From Domibacillus antri (GTDB lineage Bacteria; Bacillota; Bacilli; Bacillales; Domibacillaceae), in NCBI RefSeq assembly GCF_001936625.1, contig NZ_MSDU01000028.1, forward strand, positions 1 to 35,333: 35,333 nucleotides of DNA, read 5' to 3'. Shown one piece after another: positions 15,024 to 23,604 of the stretch. The position numbers and the translations under genes are program-made. The notes under the pieces are model-generated. The model did no database searches, was not told the DNA's origin, and worked only from the letters and a program-made list of their open reading frames with translations. The number at the start of each line of letters is the position of its first letter. The first letter of the stretch is position 1.

Positions 15024-15573
15024 GAATCAAACAGGATTATCATTAGAACAGGTCATTGAAATAGCGTCAAAGACAGCGGTATCAGAAGCGCTGACCTTTT
15101 TGGAAAAGGAAAAGAAGCGGCAGCAAAAGCAAAAACGGGATCGCCGGCTTCGAAATACGAAGTTGCTTCTTCGGAATTACCGATCGCTGAAGCTGCACTG
15201 TGCGGATTTGCGAATGGAAATTGCAGACCTGGACCAAGAACTTGACCGAGTACTTGAGGCAGATGAATTGGACACAGACGCATTTGCAATTGAATCAATT
15301 CGAAGAAGCAAAAAGCGGACGCTGGCCATGGTTAGCTTCGTTGACCGCATGCTAGCTGTCTACGAAACGGTCTGCCAACAATCCGGCAAGGAGGAGGACC
15401 TTCGCCGATTCCAGACCATCTATCAGATGTATATTTCTCCAGATAAAAAGACGGCCGCGGAACTGGCTGAGAGGCACTACACGAATATTAGAACCGTGTA
15501 CAAAGATGTCGATAGCGCCTGCAAAACCTTGTCAGGACTGATATTCGGTATTGATAGTATTACATTTCACTGA
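15016..15573 (+). CDS. ArpU/RinA-like late transcription activator
   Basis: 185 residues. A K/R-rich N-terminal half contains a coiled coil (~60-90, LKLHCADLRMEIADLDQELDR). The C-terminal part (KTAAELAERHYTNIRTVYKDVDSACKTLSGLIFG, ~153-186) looks like a sigma region 4-type helix-turn-helix. This combination and its place, as the last early gene just before HNH and terminase, match the ArpU/RinA activators of late operons in Bacillota phages. It overlaps the helicase stop by 8 nt and has GGCGGTGA upstream. Confidence 0.8.
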   Translation: MGKNQTGLSLEQVIEIASKTAVSEALTFLEKEKKRQQKQKRDRRLRNTKLLLRNYRSLKLHCADLRMEIADLDQELDRVLEADELDTDAFAIESIRRSKKRTLAMVSFVDRMLAVYETVCQQSGKEEDLRRFQTIYQMYISPDKKTAAELAERHYTNIRTVYKDVDSACKTLSGLIFGIDSITFH

Positions 15574-15715
15574 TTGACAGCGAGGGCACTTTTTAGACAT
15601 TTACCGCGCAATACGGGTGTGTGAAAATGGTAGTAAGCCAAAATGGCAATACCCTATTTGACGGGTAAGCCTAGATTACCTTGGCAGCTTCAACCTGTTT
15701 CATCCTCCTTTTTCG

Positions 15716-15743
15716 CCCCGGCATTTGTGTCGGGGGTTTTTTT
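15716..15743 (+). terminator. Strong terminator separating early and late regions
   Basis: CCCCGGC pairs with GTCGGGG over an ATTTGT loop and is followed by seven T. Together with the 140 bp upstream of it (15574-15715), which contains no gene, it separates the activator gene from the HNH/terminase genes. The upstream stretch holds a TTGACA (15574) without a convincing -10 box and a TACCC/GGGTA hairpin; it may contain the activator-dependent late promoter. Confidence 0.75.
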
Positions 15744-15748
15744 GTCAT

Positions 15749-16087
15749 ATGAAAGTGGTGATTAGATTGCTGGAACATACGTCAGAAGCTAAGCGATTTT
15801 ACAAAAGCGCAGCATGGCGTAAATGCAGAGAGTCTTATTTTACGTCACAGCACGGACTGTGCGAGCGATGTAGTCAGCCGGGGTTGATCGTACACCACAA
15901 GGTTTATATTGATGCGCAGAATATAAACGATCCGGCTGTTACATTAAATCACGATAACCTTGAGCTGCTATGTCAGTCCTGTCATAACCAGGAACACTTC
16001 AAGCAGGCAGAAGCAGTGAGGGACGATGTTATGTTTGATGAGAATGGTGATTTGATTATGAGAGGAGTGGGAACGGATGGGACATGA
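15749..16087 (+). CDS. HNH endonuclease
   Basis: About 112 residues. The HNH core is clear: CERC (zinc pair), LIVHHKVYI (the HH), a central N in TLNHDNLELLC, and CQSCHNQEH (second zinc pair and final H). HNH proteins encoded beside terminase are needed for cos cleavage in HK97-type phages. The ATG at 15749 lacks a good ribosome-binding site; a TTG at 15767, preceded by AAGTGGTGAT, may be the true start (106 residues). Confidence 0.9.
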   Translation: MKVVIRLLEHTSEAKRFYKSAAWRKCRESYFTSQHGLCERCSQPGLIVHHKVYIDAQNINDPAVTLNHDNLELLCQSCHNQEHFKQAEAVRDDVMFDENGDLIMRGVGTDGT

Positions 16088-16361
16088 TCCCGGCAAGCGG
16101 CTGCGTCATGCAGGTGAATGGGCTGTCGATGAAATGAAAGTAAGAGTTGAATCTGAATCAGTTGCTTACTTGGTTTATGAAAGATATGTAGTCAACGCTT
16201 ACAAGTATGAGAAAAAGGTCAAGCTTTCTTGGTTAGAAAAAAGAAAAGGCCTGAGCCTCAAAGATAAAATAAAAAACGAAATGATTTTGTTGAAACAAAA
16301 ACTAGAATCAGAAAATAAAAACTTTCGAGAGCGAAAGCGGCTTGAACAATCCTTCCGGTAG
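16077..16361 (+). CDS. Hypothetical protein between HNH and TerS
   Basis: 94 residues, strongly basic and helical, ending in a probable coiled coil (LKDKIKNEMILLKQKLESENKNFRERKRLEQ, ~61-92). It overlaps the HNH gene by 11 nt and has GAGGAGTG upstream, so it is co-translated. No family was recognised. Its location next to the candidate cos region and its basic character allow, but do not show, a role in DNA packaging. Confidence 0.6.
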   Translation: MGHDPGKRLRHAGEWAVDEMKVRVESESVAYLVYERYVVNAYKYEKKVKLSWLEKRKGLSLKDKIKNEMILLKQKLESENKNFRERKRLEQSFR

Positions 16362-16425
16362 GCCCCCCTTTAAAAAAGTATGGGGCAACTATTTTGGGAC
16401 CGATGGGGGAGCTAAAGTATTATGC
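16362..16425. other. Candidate cos/packaging region
   Basis: The gap between the HNH-linked gene and TerS (16362-16484) contains C6 (16363-16368), an A6 run, and repeated G-runs (TGGGGC, TTTTGGGACC, GATGGGGGAG). In HNH-TerS-TerL phages the cos site lies in this gap and is often C/G-run rich. The exact nicks cannot be read from sequence. Confidence 0.35.
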
Positions 16426-16484
16426 GCGCTACATCCTATAAGGGGTGTGGTTCGTTTTAGGTGGTGGAAATGAGGTGATTTACA

Positions 16485-16853
16485 GTGACTAACGATAATT
16501 TAACCAAAGATGAGCTGGTTAAAAAAGAAGTGAACAAAATTAGGCGGAGTCTCAAAGAGATGAATCCGGAACTAAAGAAAATCAATGAAAAGCTGATTTA
16601 CAACGCAGCTTGGTTGGCTGTATCTCTGGATGATCTGACAAAAACGATGGACGAGTGCGGCGTTGTAGCAGAATACAAGAATGGCGAAAATCAATATGGC
16701 ACGAAAAAATCACCGGAGGCTGAACTTTATACATCCTGGTCGAAACAATATGCGACAATCATGAAACAATTAAGTGATCTTTTGCCGAAAGATGGCGCGG
16801 GGAATAAAAAGGATGAGCTCATGCAATTTCTCACTGAAGGTGCGCGCCGATGA
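16485..16853 (+). CDS. terS: P27-family terminase small subunit
   Basis: 122 residues, starting at GTG with GAGGTGAT upstream. The mainly helical protein (NPELKKINEKLIYNAAWLAVSLDDLTKTMDECGVV ... GTKKSPEAELYTSWSKQYATIMKQLSDLL) matches the P27-type small terminase pattern, including the central KKSPxxxxYxxxxKQ-like stretch. It recognises phage DNA for packaging. Its stop overlaps the TerL start. Confidence 0.82.
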   Translation: MTNDNLTKDELVKKEVNKIRRSLKEMNPELKKINEKLIYNAAWLAVSLDDLTKTMDECGVVAEYKNGENQYGTKKSPEAELYTSWSKQYATIMKQLSDLLPKDGAGNKKDELMQFLTEGARR

Positions 16854-18517
16854 TCGAGTTCGAAGAATATTTCGGTGGAATCTACGACGGAAAGATTGTG
16901 GCGTGCGAAAAGATGAAACGTGTATCTGCAATGCTACTCGAACAGTATCAAAACCCGAAAGAGTTTCACTTTGATCTGTCCATTGCGAATAAGCATATTG
17001 AATTTATCGAGCGGTTTTGCAAACTGCCTAGCGGTAAGATTGGGCAGCCGTTGAAGTTGGAGTTATTCCAAAAGGCACGTTTGCAAGCAACATTTGGTTT
17101 TGTGGATGACAACGACTTGCGGCAATACAACGAAGTGCTTATCATCGAAGCGCGGAAAAACGGAAAGACGACAGAAACCGCAGCTGTCGAGATTGATCTG
17201 CTGGTGAATGACAATGAAGGCTCTCCACAAATCTATAATGTAGCCACAATGCTCGAGCAGGCCAAACTGGGATTCAATGCGGCGCACAAAATGATTCAGC
17301 AGTCGCCGCTACTCAGTAAACACATCCGCAAGCGTTCAAACGACTTATACTTTCCGCACAATTTTGGATTTATCAAAGCGCTCGCCAGCAACACCAACAG
17401 CTTGGACGGGTTAGACGTTCACGGTGCAACGATTGACGAACTGTCGGCGATTAAAAACCGCGACGTGTACGATTTGGTTAAACAGGCGATGGGCGCGAGA
17501 CGTCAACCGTTGCTGTTTACAATTACGACAAATGGATTTGTGCGCGAAGGAATCTTTGACGCTCAATATCAGTACGCGACAGATTTGCTATATGGCAAAT
17601 TAAAAGAACCGAATTCGCGTTTCTTGCCGTTTATTTATGAGTTGGATTCTCGTGATGAATGGGACAATGAAGAAGCATGGATCAAAGCCAATCCCGGACT
17701 CGGCACAATAAAGAGTGTGGACTACTTACGGCAGATGGTCCAGAAGGCGAAAGATGATCCATCATTCCGTCCGACGGTCATGGTCAAAGATTTTAACATG
17801 AAAGAAAATGCAGCAAGTACATGGCTTACATGGGAAGAAATCGAAAACGAAACACGCTTTGATTTTGACAAGATGGGCTTCCGCTACTGCATCGGCGGAT
17901 TCGATGCAGCCGACTCGGTGGACTTAAACGCCGCAAAAGCGTTGTGCATGCGCCCGAATGATCCGAATATTTACCTGAAGTCAATGTACTGGATGCCGGA
18001 AGATGCGCTCAATCAAATGACGCAAGACGGGAACAGGAACGAGCGAGACGGCGTTCCTTATTTGTTGTGGGAGAGAAAAGGATTAATCAGAACGTACCCA
18101 GGCAACAAAGTGGACAAGAAAGTGTTTTTGGATTGGTTCAGGGAACTGCGGGACGAACACGATTTATATGTGCTGTATATCGGGTACGATCCTTGGCATA
18201 TTGACGACACATTACTGCGGGAATTCAAAGCGGAGTTTGGCCCGAATGCCATGATTCCAATACGACAAGGACCTGCCACAATGTCACAACCCCTCAAAGA
18301 GCTGAAAGCGGATTTAGCAGCTCACCGCATTGTCCACAACGGAAATCCTATCGACATGTGGAATCTGGCGAATGTCGAAATTAAATCGGATATAAACGGC
18401 AATATACAACTTGTGAAAGGGATGGACCCGCGCAAACGGATTGACGGAACTGTTGCGTTAGCATGCGGCTATATCGTACTAAGGGATAAACGAGATGAAT
18501 ACCAAAACATGATTTAA
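16850..18517 (+). CDS. terL: Terminase large subunit
   Basis: 555 residues, the ATP-driven packaging motor and nuclease. The ATPase part has a Walker A-type EARKNGKT (~100-107) and Walker B GATIDEL (~192-198). The nuclease part begins near CIGGFDAADSVDLNA (~345), whose aspartates are candidate metal ligands. The first and last parts match Terminase_1/HK97-like large subunits. It overlaps TerS by 4 nt and is followed by the portal gene with 13 nt between them. Confidence 0.93.
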   Translation: MIEFEEYFGGIYDGKIVACEKMKRVSAMLLEQYQNPKEFHFDLSIANKHIEFIERFCKLPSGKIGQPLKLELFQKARLQATFGFVDDNDLRQYNEVLIIEARKNGKTTETAAVEIDLLVNDNEGSPQIYNVATMLEQAKLGFNAAHKMIQQSPLLSKHIRKRSNDLYFPHNFGFIKALASNTNSLDGLDVHGATIDELSAIKNRDVYDLVKQAMGARRQPLLFTITTNGFVREGIFDAQYQYATDLLYGKLKEPNSRFLPFIYELDSRDEWDNEEAWIKANPGLGTIKSVDYLRQMVQKAKDDPSFRPTVMVKDFNMKENAASTWLTWEEIENETRFDFDKMGFRYCIGGFDAADSVDLNAAKALCMRPNDPNIYLKSMYWMPEDALNQMTQDGNRNERDGVPYLLWERKGLIRTYPGNKVDKKVFLDWFRELRDEHDLYVLYIGYDPWHIDDTLLREFKAEFGPNAMIPIRQGPATMSQPLKELKADLAAHRIVHNGNPIDMWNLANVEIKSDINGNIQLVKGMDPRKRIDGTVALACGYIVLRDKRDEYQNMI

Positions 18518-18530
18518 GGGAGGTGAGAAA

Positions 18531-19751
18531 TTGGGATTATTCGATAAGATATTTGGCAGGAAGCAAGCCCCTACCACTACTCGTTTTGAAATGATAAACG
18601 ACAATGGAGGCGGTTTTTTTTCATGGAATGGCGACATTTATCAGAGTGATATTATCAGGGCCTGTATACGCCCTAAAGCAAAAGCTGTTGGTAAACTAAT
18701 CGCTAAGCATATTAGAGACAACGCGACTGAATTTAAGGTGAATCCTGATCCTTATATTCGCTTTATCCTAGAGGAGCCGAATCCGTTAATGACGGGGCAA
18801 ATGTTCCAGGAAAAAATGACAGTTCAATTAGAACTGAATCATAATGCTTTTGCTTATATTAAGCGTGATGAATTAGGCTATGCTTCGGAGATTTACCCCA
18901 TACCTTGTACAACAGTTGAAGTTGTACAAGGTAGTCAAGGTGATATTTTCCTCAAGTTCTATTTTAGAAATGGAAAGCAAATGACGGTTCCTTACACAGA
19001 TATTATCCATCTTAGAAAAGATTTCAATGAGAATGATTTCTTTGGTGAGCACCCAGGTAAAGCATTGTCATCATTGATGGATATTGTTACGACTACCGAC
19101 CAAGGGATTGTCAAAGCGATCAAAAATAGTGCTGTGGTGAAATGGATATTAAAATTCAAGTCCGTCTTAAAACAAGAGGATATAGATGCTCAAGTTGGAA
19201 ACTTTGTAAAAAATTATCTAAGCATCGATAACATTAGTGGCGGGGCAGCTGCGACTGACCCACGTTATGACTTGGAGCAGGTGACGAACAATGCTTTTGT
19301 TCCTAGCTCCGAGCAAATGCGAGAAACAACTCAAAGGATTTATAACTTCTTTAACACAAACGAGCAGATAATTCAGAGCAAATACACTGAGGATGAATGG
19401 AACGCCTATTACGAATCAGAAATCGAACCCTTAGCTATGCAGTTTGCAGGTGAAATGACCCGCAAGCTTTTTTCTCGTCGCGAAAGAGGGTTCGGAAACA
19501 AAATTATCTTTGAGGCTTCCAGTCTTCAATACGCCTCCATGTCCACCAAAATGAATCTTGTTCAAATGGTGGATCGTGGAGCCATGACGCCTAATGAATG
19601 GCGTTCTATTTTATCGTTAGGACCAATAGAAGGCGGCGACAAGCCTATAAGAAGGTTGGATACAGCGCCGGTCGCTGTAAATGTTAACGCTAAAGGGGGT
19701 GAGGACAATGGACAAGACGGAAACGAGGGAACTGGTAACGCAAGCGATTGA
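18531..19751 (+). CDS. Portal protein, HK97 family
   Basis: 406 residues, TTG start with GGGAGGTGA upstream. MGLFDKIFGRK at the N terminus, YQSDIIRACIRPKAKAVGKL (~37), LEEPNPLMTGQMFQEKM (~82) and ELNHNAFAYIKRDELGYASEIYPI (~104) are standard features of HK97-like portals. It forms the dodecameric channel at the capsid vertex. The acidic/glycine-rich C terminus overlaps the protease gene, as in many such phages. Confidence 0.93.
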   Translation: MGLFDKIFGRKQAPTTTRFEMINDNGGGFFSWNGDIYQSDIIRACIRPKAKAVGKLIAKHIRDNATEFKVNPDPYIRFILEEPNPLMTGQMFQEKMTVQLELNHNAFAYIKRDELGYASEIYPIPCTTVEVVQGSQGDIFLKFYFRNGKQMTVPYTDIIHLRKDFNENDFFGEHPGKALSSLMDIVTTTDQGIVKAIKNSAVVKWILKFKSVLKQEDIDAQVGNFVKNYLSIDNISGGAAATDPRYDLEQVTNNAFVPSSEQMRETTQRIYNFFNTNEQIIQSKYTEDEWNAYYESEIEPLAMQFAGEMTRKLFSRRERGFGNKIIFEASSLQYASMSTKMNLVQMVDRGAMTPNEWRSILSLGPIEGGDKPIRRLDTAPVAVNVNAKGGEDNGQDGNEGTGNASD

Positions 19752-20298
19752 GATCAGAGAGGATGAAAACGGCAACAGAACACTTACTGGATATGCGGTT
19801 AAGTGGGAAAAGAAATCCGTCGTTATGGGATATTATCGTAAATTCCGTGAACAGTTTAGACAAGGCGCTTTTTCGGAATCCCTGCAAAAAGATGATCAGC
19901 GTTTTTTATGGTCTCATGACACTTCAAAAGTATTGGGCAGAACAAAAAACAATACACTACGTCTAGTCGAGGATACTATCGGGCTACGGTTTGAGCTAGC
20001 TTTACCGAACACTACCTTAGGTAACGACACATACGAAACAATAAAACGCGGTGACGTTGACGGCGTGAGTTTTGGATTTAGTATTCTGCCTGGTGGGGAA
20101 GAAATCGAAGAACCCGATGACGATCTTATGCTCAGAACTGTAACAAAAGCTAAATTGTTAGAAGTTAGCGCCGTAGCATTTCCTGCTTATCCGGACTCGG
20201 AAGTGAGCGCGAGGGGCTATGATCCTTATAAACAGTATGTGGAGGAAAGAGAGCAAGAGGCATTACGCAAGAAGTTAATTTTAAAAACTTACTTATAA
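19708..20298 (+). CDS. Prohead protease (HK97 / U35 family)
   Basis: 196 residues. The expected catalytic elements are present: H70 in LWSHDTSKVLGRT and S121 in GDVDGVSFGF. The N-terminal LTGYAVKWEKKS and REQFRQGAFSESL segments also fit the family. It removes the scaffold-like N-terminal region of the capsid protein. The ATG at 19708 follows AAAGGGGGTGAGG and lies inside the 3' end of the portal gene. Confidence 0.92.
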   Translation: MDKTETRELVTQAIEIREDENGNRTLTGYAVKWEKKSVVMGYYRKFREQFRQGAFSESLQKDDQRFLWSHDTSKVLGRTKNNTLRLVEDTIGLRFELALPNTTLGNDTYETIKRGDVDGVSFGFSILPGGEEIEEPDDDLMLRTVTKAKLLEVSAVAFPAYPDSEVSARGYDPYKQYVEEREQEALRKKLILKTYL

Positions 20299-20312
20299 AG
20301 GAGATCGATAAC

Positions 20313-21515
20313 ATGAAACGTTTACAAGAAATCTTAAAACGTAAAGCGGAAATCCGCGCAGCACTTGAAGGTGGCGAGAAAGTTGATTTGGATGCTTTTG
20401 AAAAAGAATTGCGTGAGCTTGACGAAGAACAAAAGGAAATTGAAACTCGTCAGCGTCTACTCAAAGAAGCCGGTGAAATTAATGACGGTACTGCTCAAGA
20501 AACTCGTACTATTCAAACGTTCAGCAGCAAATCTACAGGAGAAGAACGCGAAGAGGTCTCAACAACTGATTCGAATGAATATCGCAAAGCATTCATGGAC
20601 CTTGTGTTACGCGGTAAAAAATCAGACATCTTAGAAACCCGCGCTATTTCCGGAACAGGACTTGCTGATGTGGGAACGGTTATTCCACAAACAGTGATTA
20701 ATCGCATTGTCGAGAAAATGAAGTCTTACGGACAAATTTACTCACGTATCACACAAACAAATGTAAAGGGCGGCGTGTCCATTCCGACATCTAACCTTAA
20801 ACCTGTCGCCACGTGGACTGATGAAGGTTCCGTTTCCGCTATTCAAAAGAAAACTACAGGGGAAGTTACTTTCTCTTACCACAAACTGCAATGCCGCGTG
20901 GCCGTTACGCTTGAAGCGGATACAGTTTCAATGGATATCTTTGAATCTGCTTTAGTTGATAACATCTATGAAGCTATCATTGTTGCTCTTGAGCAAGCAA
21001 TCGTTTCAGGAACGGGCGTCAAACAACCTCTCGGCATTACGGTTGACCCGAGCGTAACAAATACAATTTCTGTATTAGCTGCCGATGTAGCGAAATACAC
21101 AAAATGGACAGAAATTATTTCTCAATTACCTCTTTCTGCAGAAGGAAAAGTTGCTCTCGTCATAACTAAGACTGATTGGGATAAAAACATCCTTGGCATG
21201 GTTGATGCAAACGGACAACCTATTGCCCGCGTGACGTACGGGCTTGAAGGTAAACCGCAACGAAGATTCTTGGGTTATGAAGTTATTCTTGTTGAGGATT
21301 ACCTCCCAACTGCTACTGGTGCAGCTGACAACGAGGTCTTTGCATTCTTTGCTGACCTTAAAGATTACATGCTCAACTCAAACCTGCAATACACTTACAA
21401 GAAATACTTTGACGACAATACTGACGAATACATCCACAAAACTACACTTATTGCAGACGGTAAGCTTGCGGATCCGCAAAATGTGTTGTTGATCAAGAAA
21501 GCTCCAACAGTTTAA
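20313..21515 (+). CDS. Major capsid protein, HK97 fold
   Basis: 400 residues. The first ~105 residues are a highly charged coiled coil (delta domain), which serves as scaffold and is removed by the preceding protease, probably near the ETRAISGTG region. The rest is the HK97-fold shell protein, recognisable from GLADVGTVIPQTVINRIVEKM, the PVATWTDEGSVSAIQKKTTGEVTFS loop and GRVTYGLEGKP-like elements. AAGGAGAT precedes the ATG. Confidence 0.93.
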   Translation: MKRLQEILKRKAEIRAALEGGEKVDLDAFEKELRELDEEQKEIETRQRLLKEAGEINDGTAQETRTIQTFSSKSTGEEREEVSTTDSNEYRKAFMDLVLRGKKSDILETRAISGTGLADVGTVIPQTVINRIVEKMKSYGQIYSRITQTNVKGGVSIPTSNLKPVATWTDEGSVSAIQKKTTGEVTFSYHKLQCRVAVTLEADTVSMDIFESALVDNIYEAIIVALEQAIVSGTGVKQPLGITVDPSVTNTISVLAADVAKYTKWTEIISQLPLSAEGKVALVITKTDWDKNILGMVDANGQPIARVTYGLEGKPQRRFLGYEVILVEDYLPTATGAADNEVFAFFADLKDYMLNSNLQYTYKKYFDDNTDEYIHKTTLIADGKLADPQNVLLIKKAPTV

Positions 21516-21527
21516 GGAGTGACGTAA

Positions 21528-21734
21528 ATGATGAAATGCTTAGTTTTACAAACTTTTATTGATAAAGAATCAGGAAAAGGTTATTACGAAGGCGACACAT
21601 ACGAATCAAGCGATTCAAAGCGTGTCGCTTTTCTTGTGAAAGAAGGTTTTTTGGGTAAACCGCCTAACAAGGCCCAAGAAAAGAAAGAGACGGCTAAAAA
21701 TACAAAAGAATCAGAACAAAAGAGTAGTAATTAA
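21528..21734 (+). CDS. Small hypothetical head protein
   Basis: 68 residues with AAGGAGTGA upstream. The first ~45 residues (MKCLVLQTFIDKESGKGYYEGDTYESSDSKRVAFLVKEGFLG) form a compact SH3-like pattern; the remainder is a lysine- and glutamate-rich tail. Small proteins of this kind directly after the capsid gene are common in Bacillota siphophages. Decoration or head stabilisation is possible, but unproven. Confidence 0.65.
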   Translation: MMKCLVLQTFIDKESGKGYYEGDTYESSDSKRVAFLVKEGFLGKPPNKAQEKKETAKNTKESEQKSSN

Positions 21735-21751
21735 CAAGGAAGGTGATATGC

Positions 21752-22351
21752 ATGATCGGTTATAACCCAAAAGGCGGTAAATTACAGACCGATACATCGA
21801 TGGATATAGACCGTGGTTTCGTTGCTCATTATGAAGTAGCGGCTTCTGACGCGACAGCAGCGGATATCGATGGAATCCATATAGCGGTAGTTGACAGCGG
21901 AGTTCAACAGGAAATTACAGATGGCATTACCCAACCGTCTGTACCGCGAAATATTACAGCGACAGCCGGCGGCACCGCGACTGATATCGGAGCTATACAA
22001 GTTATTGTGGAGGGCACTAATTTTGCCGATGAAGTGATTACAGAAACACTTCCTGCTTTCACTCTTGACACTGCCGGAACCGTTACAGGAAACAAAGCTT
22101 TTAAGACCGTTACGAAAATCACCATTCCTGCACATGATGGGCCAGGAGCGACGACATCTATTGGTTTCGGCGAAAAACTAGGGATGCCTTATAAGCTTGA
22201 TCGAGATACTGTACTGTTTGCTCACCGAGATAACGTCAAGGAAGCAACAGCGCCGACGGTCACGACATCTTCGGTAGCGATTGAAGATAACACATTTACT
22301 TTGAATAGCCCGTTAAACAACACAAAAGTAGACGTGTACCTGGTGGTGTAG
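21752..22351 (+). CDS. Hypothetical virion-associated protein
   Basis: 199 residues starting at an ATG with GGAAGGTGA upstream. It is rich in T, A, V and G in alternating beta-strand patterns (PRNITATAGGTATDIGAIQVIVEGTNFADEVITETLPAF), suggesting a beta-sandwich surface or decoration domain. It is encoded between the capsid and connector genes, so it is probably a head protein. I recognise the position but cannot name the family. Confidence 0.65.
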   Translation: MIGYNPKGGKLQTDTSMDIDRGFVAHYEVAASDATAADIDGIHIAVVDSGVQQEITDGITQPSVPRNITATAGGTATDIGAIQVIVEGTNFADEVITETLPAFTLDTAGTVTGNKAFKTVTKITIPAHDGPGATTSIGFGEKLGMPYKLDRDTVLFAHRDNVKEATAPTVTTSSVAIEDNTFTLNSPLNNTKVDVYLVV

Positions 22352-22354
22352 GCG

Positions 22355-22633
22355 ATGTTACTTGACGATATTAAATTATCGCTACGCATATCCCACACAG
22401 CATTGGACGGTGAAATAAACGATTTAATCGCATCTGCCCGACAAGATTTAAAAGTGTCGGGCGTTTCCGCTTTAAAAGTTGATGAGACAGTCGACGTTGA
22501 CCCTTTGATCAAGCGAGCAATTATCACTTATTGCAAAGCAAACTTCACTGCTGACAATGCTGATTCTGAACGCTTTCAAAAATCGTACGATTTACTCAAA
22601 ATGCACCTGTCATTAGCAGGTGATTATAAATGA
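22355..22633 (+). CDS. Head-tail connector, HK97 gp6-like
   Basis: 92 residues, mostly helical: MLLDDIKLSLRISHTALDGEINDLIASARQDL ... DPLIKRAIITYCKANF ... RFQKSYDLLKMHLSLAGDYK. This layout is typical of gp6/gp15-type adaptors that bind the portal ring. It overlaps the following gene by 4 nt. Confidence 0.85.
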   Translation: MLLDDIKLSLRISHTALDGEINDLIASARQDLKVSGVSALKVDETVDVDPLIKRAIITYCKANFTADNADSERFQKSYDLLKMHLSLAGDYK

Positions 22634-22929
22634 ACGACATTACTTTCTTTCCGATCGTCACGACCATTGAAGACGAGTTAGGCCAGGAAACTGCAACAGA
22701 AGTTTTCAGCAGACAAGTTTTTTGTGAGAAAAAAAGTGTTCCGCAGAGTGAATTTTTTCAGGCAGGTCAAAGCGGCATCAAGGCTTTTGTCGTATTGATT
22801 GTCTACACGATGGACTACCAAGAGGAAACAAAAGTAAAATACCGCGACAAGGAATACAGTATTTACCGCACGTATGAACGTCCAGATGAAAAAATCGAGC
22901 TTTACTGTGAGGTGAAAGCCGGTGGTTAA
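22630..22929 (+). CDS. Head closure protein (gp16/SPP1-like)
   Basis: 99 residues, beta-rich, with the EDELGQETATEVFSRQVFCEKKSV start and the IVYTMDYQEETKVKYRDKEYSIYRTYERPDEKIELYCE end typical of siphophage head-tail stoppers. It lies in the standard position between the gp6-like adaptor and the gp10-like protein and overlaps the next gene by 8 nt. Confidence 0.82.
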   Translation: MNDITFFPIVTTIEDELGQETATEVFSRQVFCEKKSVPQSEFFQAGQSGIKAFVVLIVYTMDYQEETKVKYRDKEYSIYRTYERPDEKIELYCEVKAGG

Positions 22930-23278
22930 GATTGGCGACTTGTCAAATGAGATTGCTAAACAGCTGTCTCGATACACAAAAGATGTGGAGGATGCGGTCG
23001 AAGTAGCAAAAGAGGAAGTAGCGAAAAATGCGGTTGCTGAATTAAAAGAAAAAAGCCCTAAACTGACAGGCCGTTACGCGAAAGGCTGGGCTCTTAAAAA
23101 AGTGGACGGCCGTCATGTTATCTATAACCGGACTGATGGACAGCTTACCCATTTGCTTGAATTCGGCCATGTGAAAGCCGGCGGCGGGCGCGTTCCGGCG
23201 CGTGTGCACATTAGACCGGCAGAAGAAAAAGCGATTAATGAGTTTGTTGATCGTGTCGAGAAGGCGATTCGATCATGA
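22922..23278 (+). CDS. HK97 gp10-like tail completion protein
   Basis: 118 residues, GTG start. The pattern ELKEKSPKLTGRYAKGWALKKV, LTHLLEFGHVKAGGGRVPARVHIRPAEEKA is diagnostic of the HK97 gp10 family. It overlaps the next gene by 4 nt within the tightly packed connector cluster. Confidence 0.9.
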   Translation: MVKIGDLSNEIAKQLSRYTKDVEDAVEVAKEEVAKNAVAELKEKSPKLTGRYAKGWALKKVDGRHVIYNRTDGQLTHLLEFGHVKAGGGRVPARVHIRPAEEKAINEFVDRVEKAIRS

Positions 23279-23604
23279 CACTGGCAGAATTAAAAAAAAT
23301 ACTAGATGCTGCAGGTTATCCTGTGGCTTATTCGCATTTCACGGCAACGGCGACGAAACCGATACCCGATCCGCCGTATATTACGTATCTTGTCTCTTAT
23401 TCGTCAAACTTCATCGCGGACAATAAGGTCCATAAGAAAATAGATAACGCTCAAATTGAGCTTTACACTGTCAAAAAAGATCTTGCAGCTGAAAGTAATC
23501 TCGAAACGGCTTTAGACAGTAATGACATTCCGTACCAATCCACGGAAACGTTCATCGAATCTGAAAATTTATTCCAAAAAATATATGAAGTGAGGTTGTT
23601 TTAG
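23275..23604 (+). CDS. Tail terminator/tail completion protein
   Basis: 109 residues. The N-terminal helix (LAELKKILDAAGYPVAY), a proline-rich PIPDPPYITYLVSYSSNFIADNK segment and a C-terminal strand (EIYEVRLF-like end) match the tail terminator family found before the major tail gene. It stops immediately before that gene (23605). Confidence 0.78.
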   Translation: MTLAELKKILDAAGYPVAYSHFTATATKPIPDPPYITYLVSYSSNFIADNKVHKKIDNAQIELYTVKKDLAAESNLETALDSNDIPYQSTETFIESENLFQKIYEVRLF

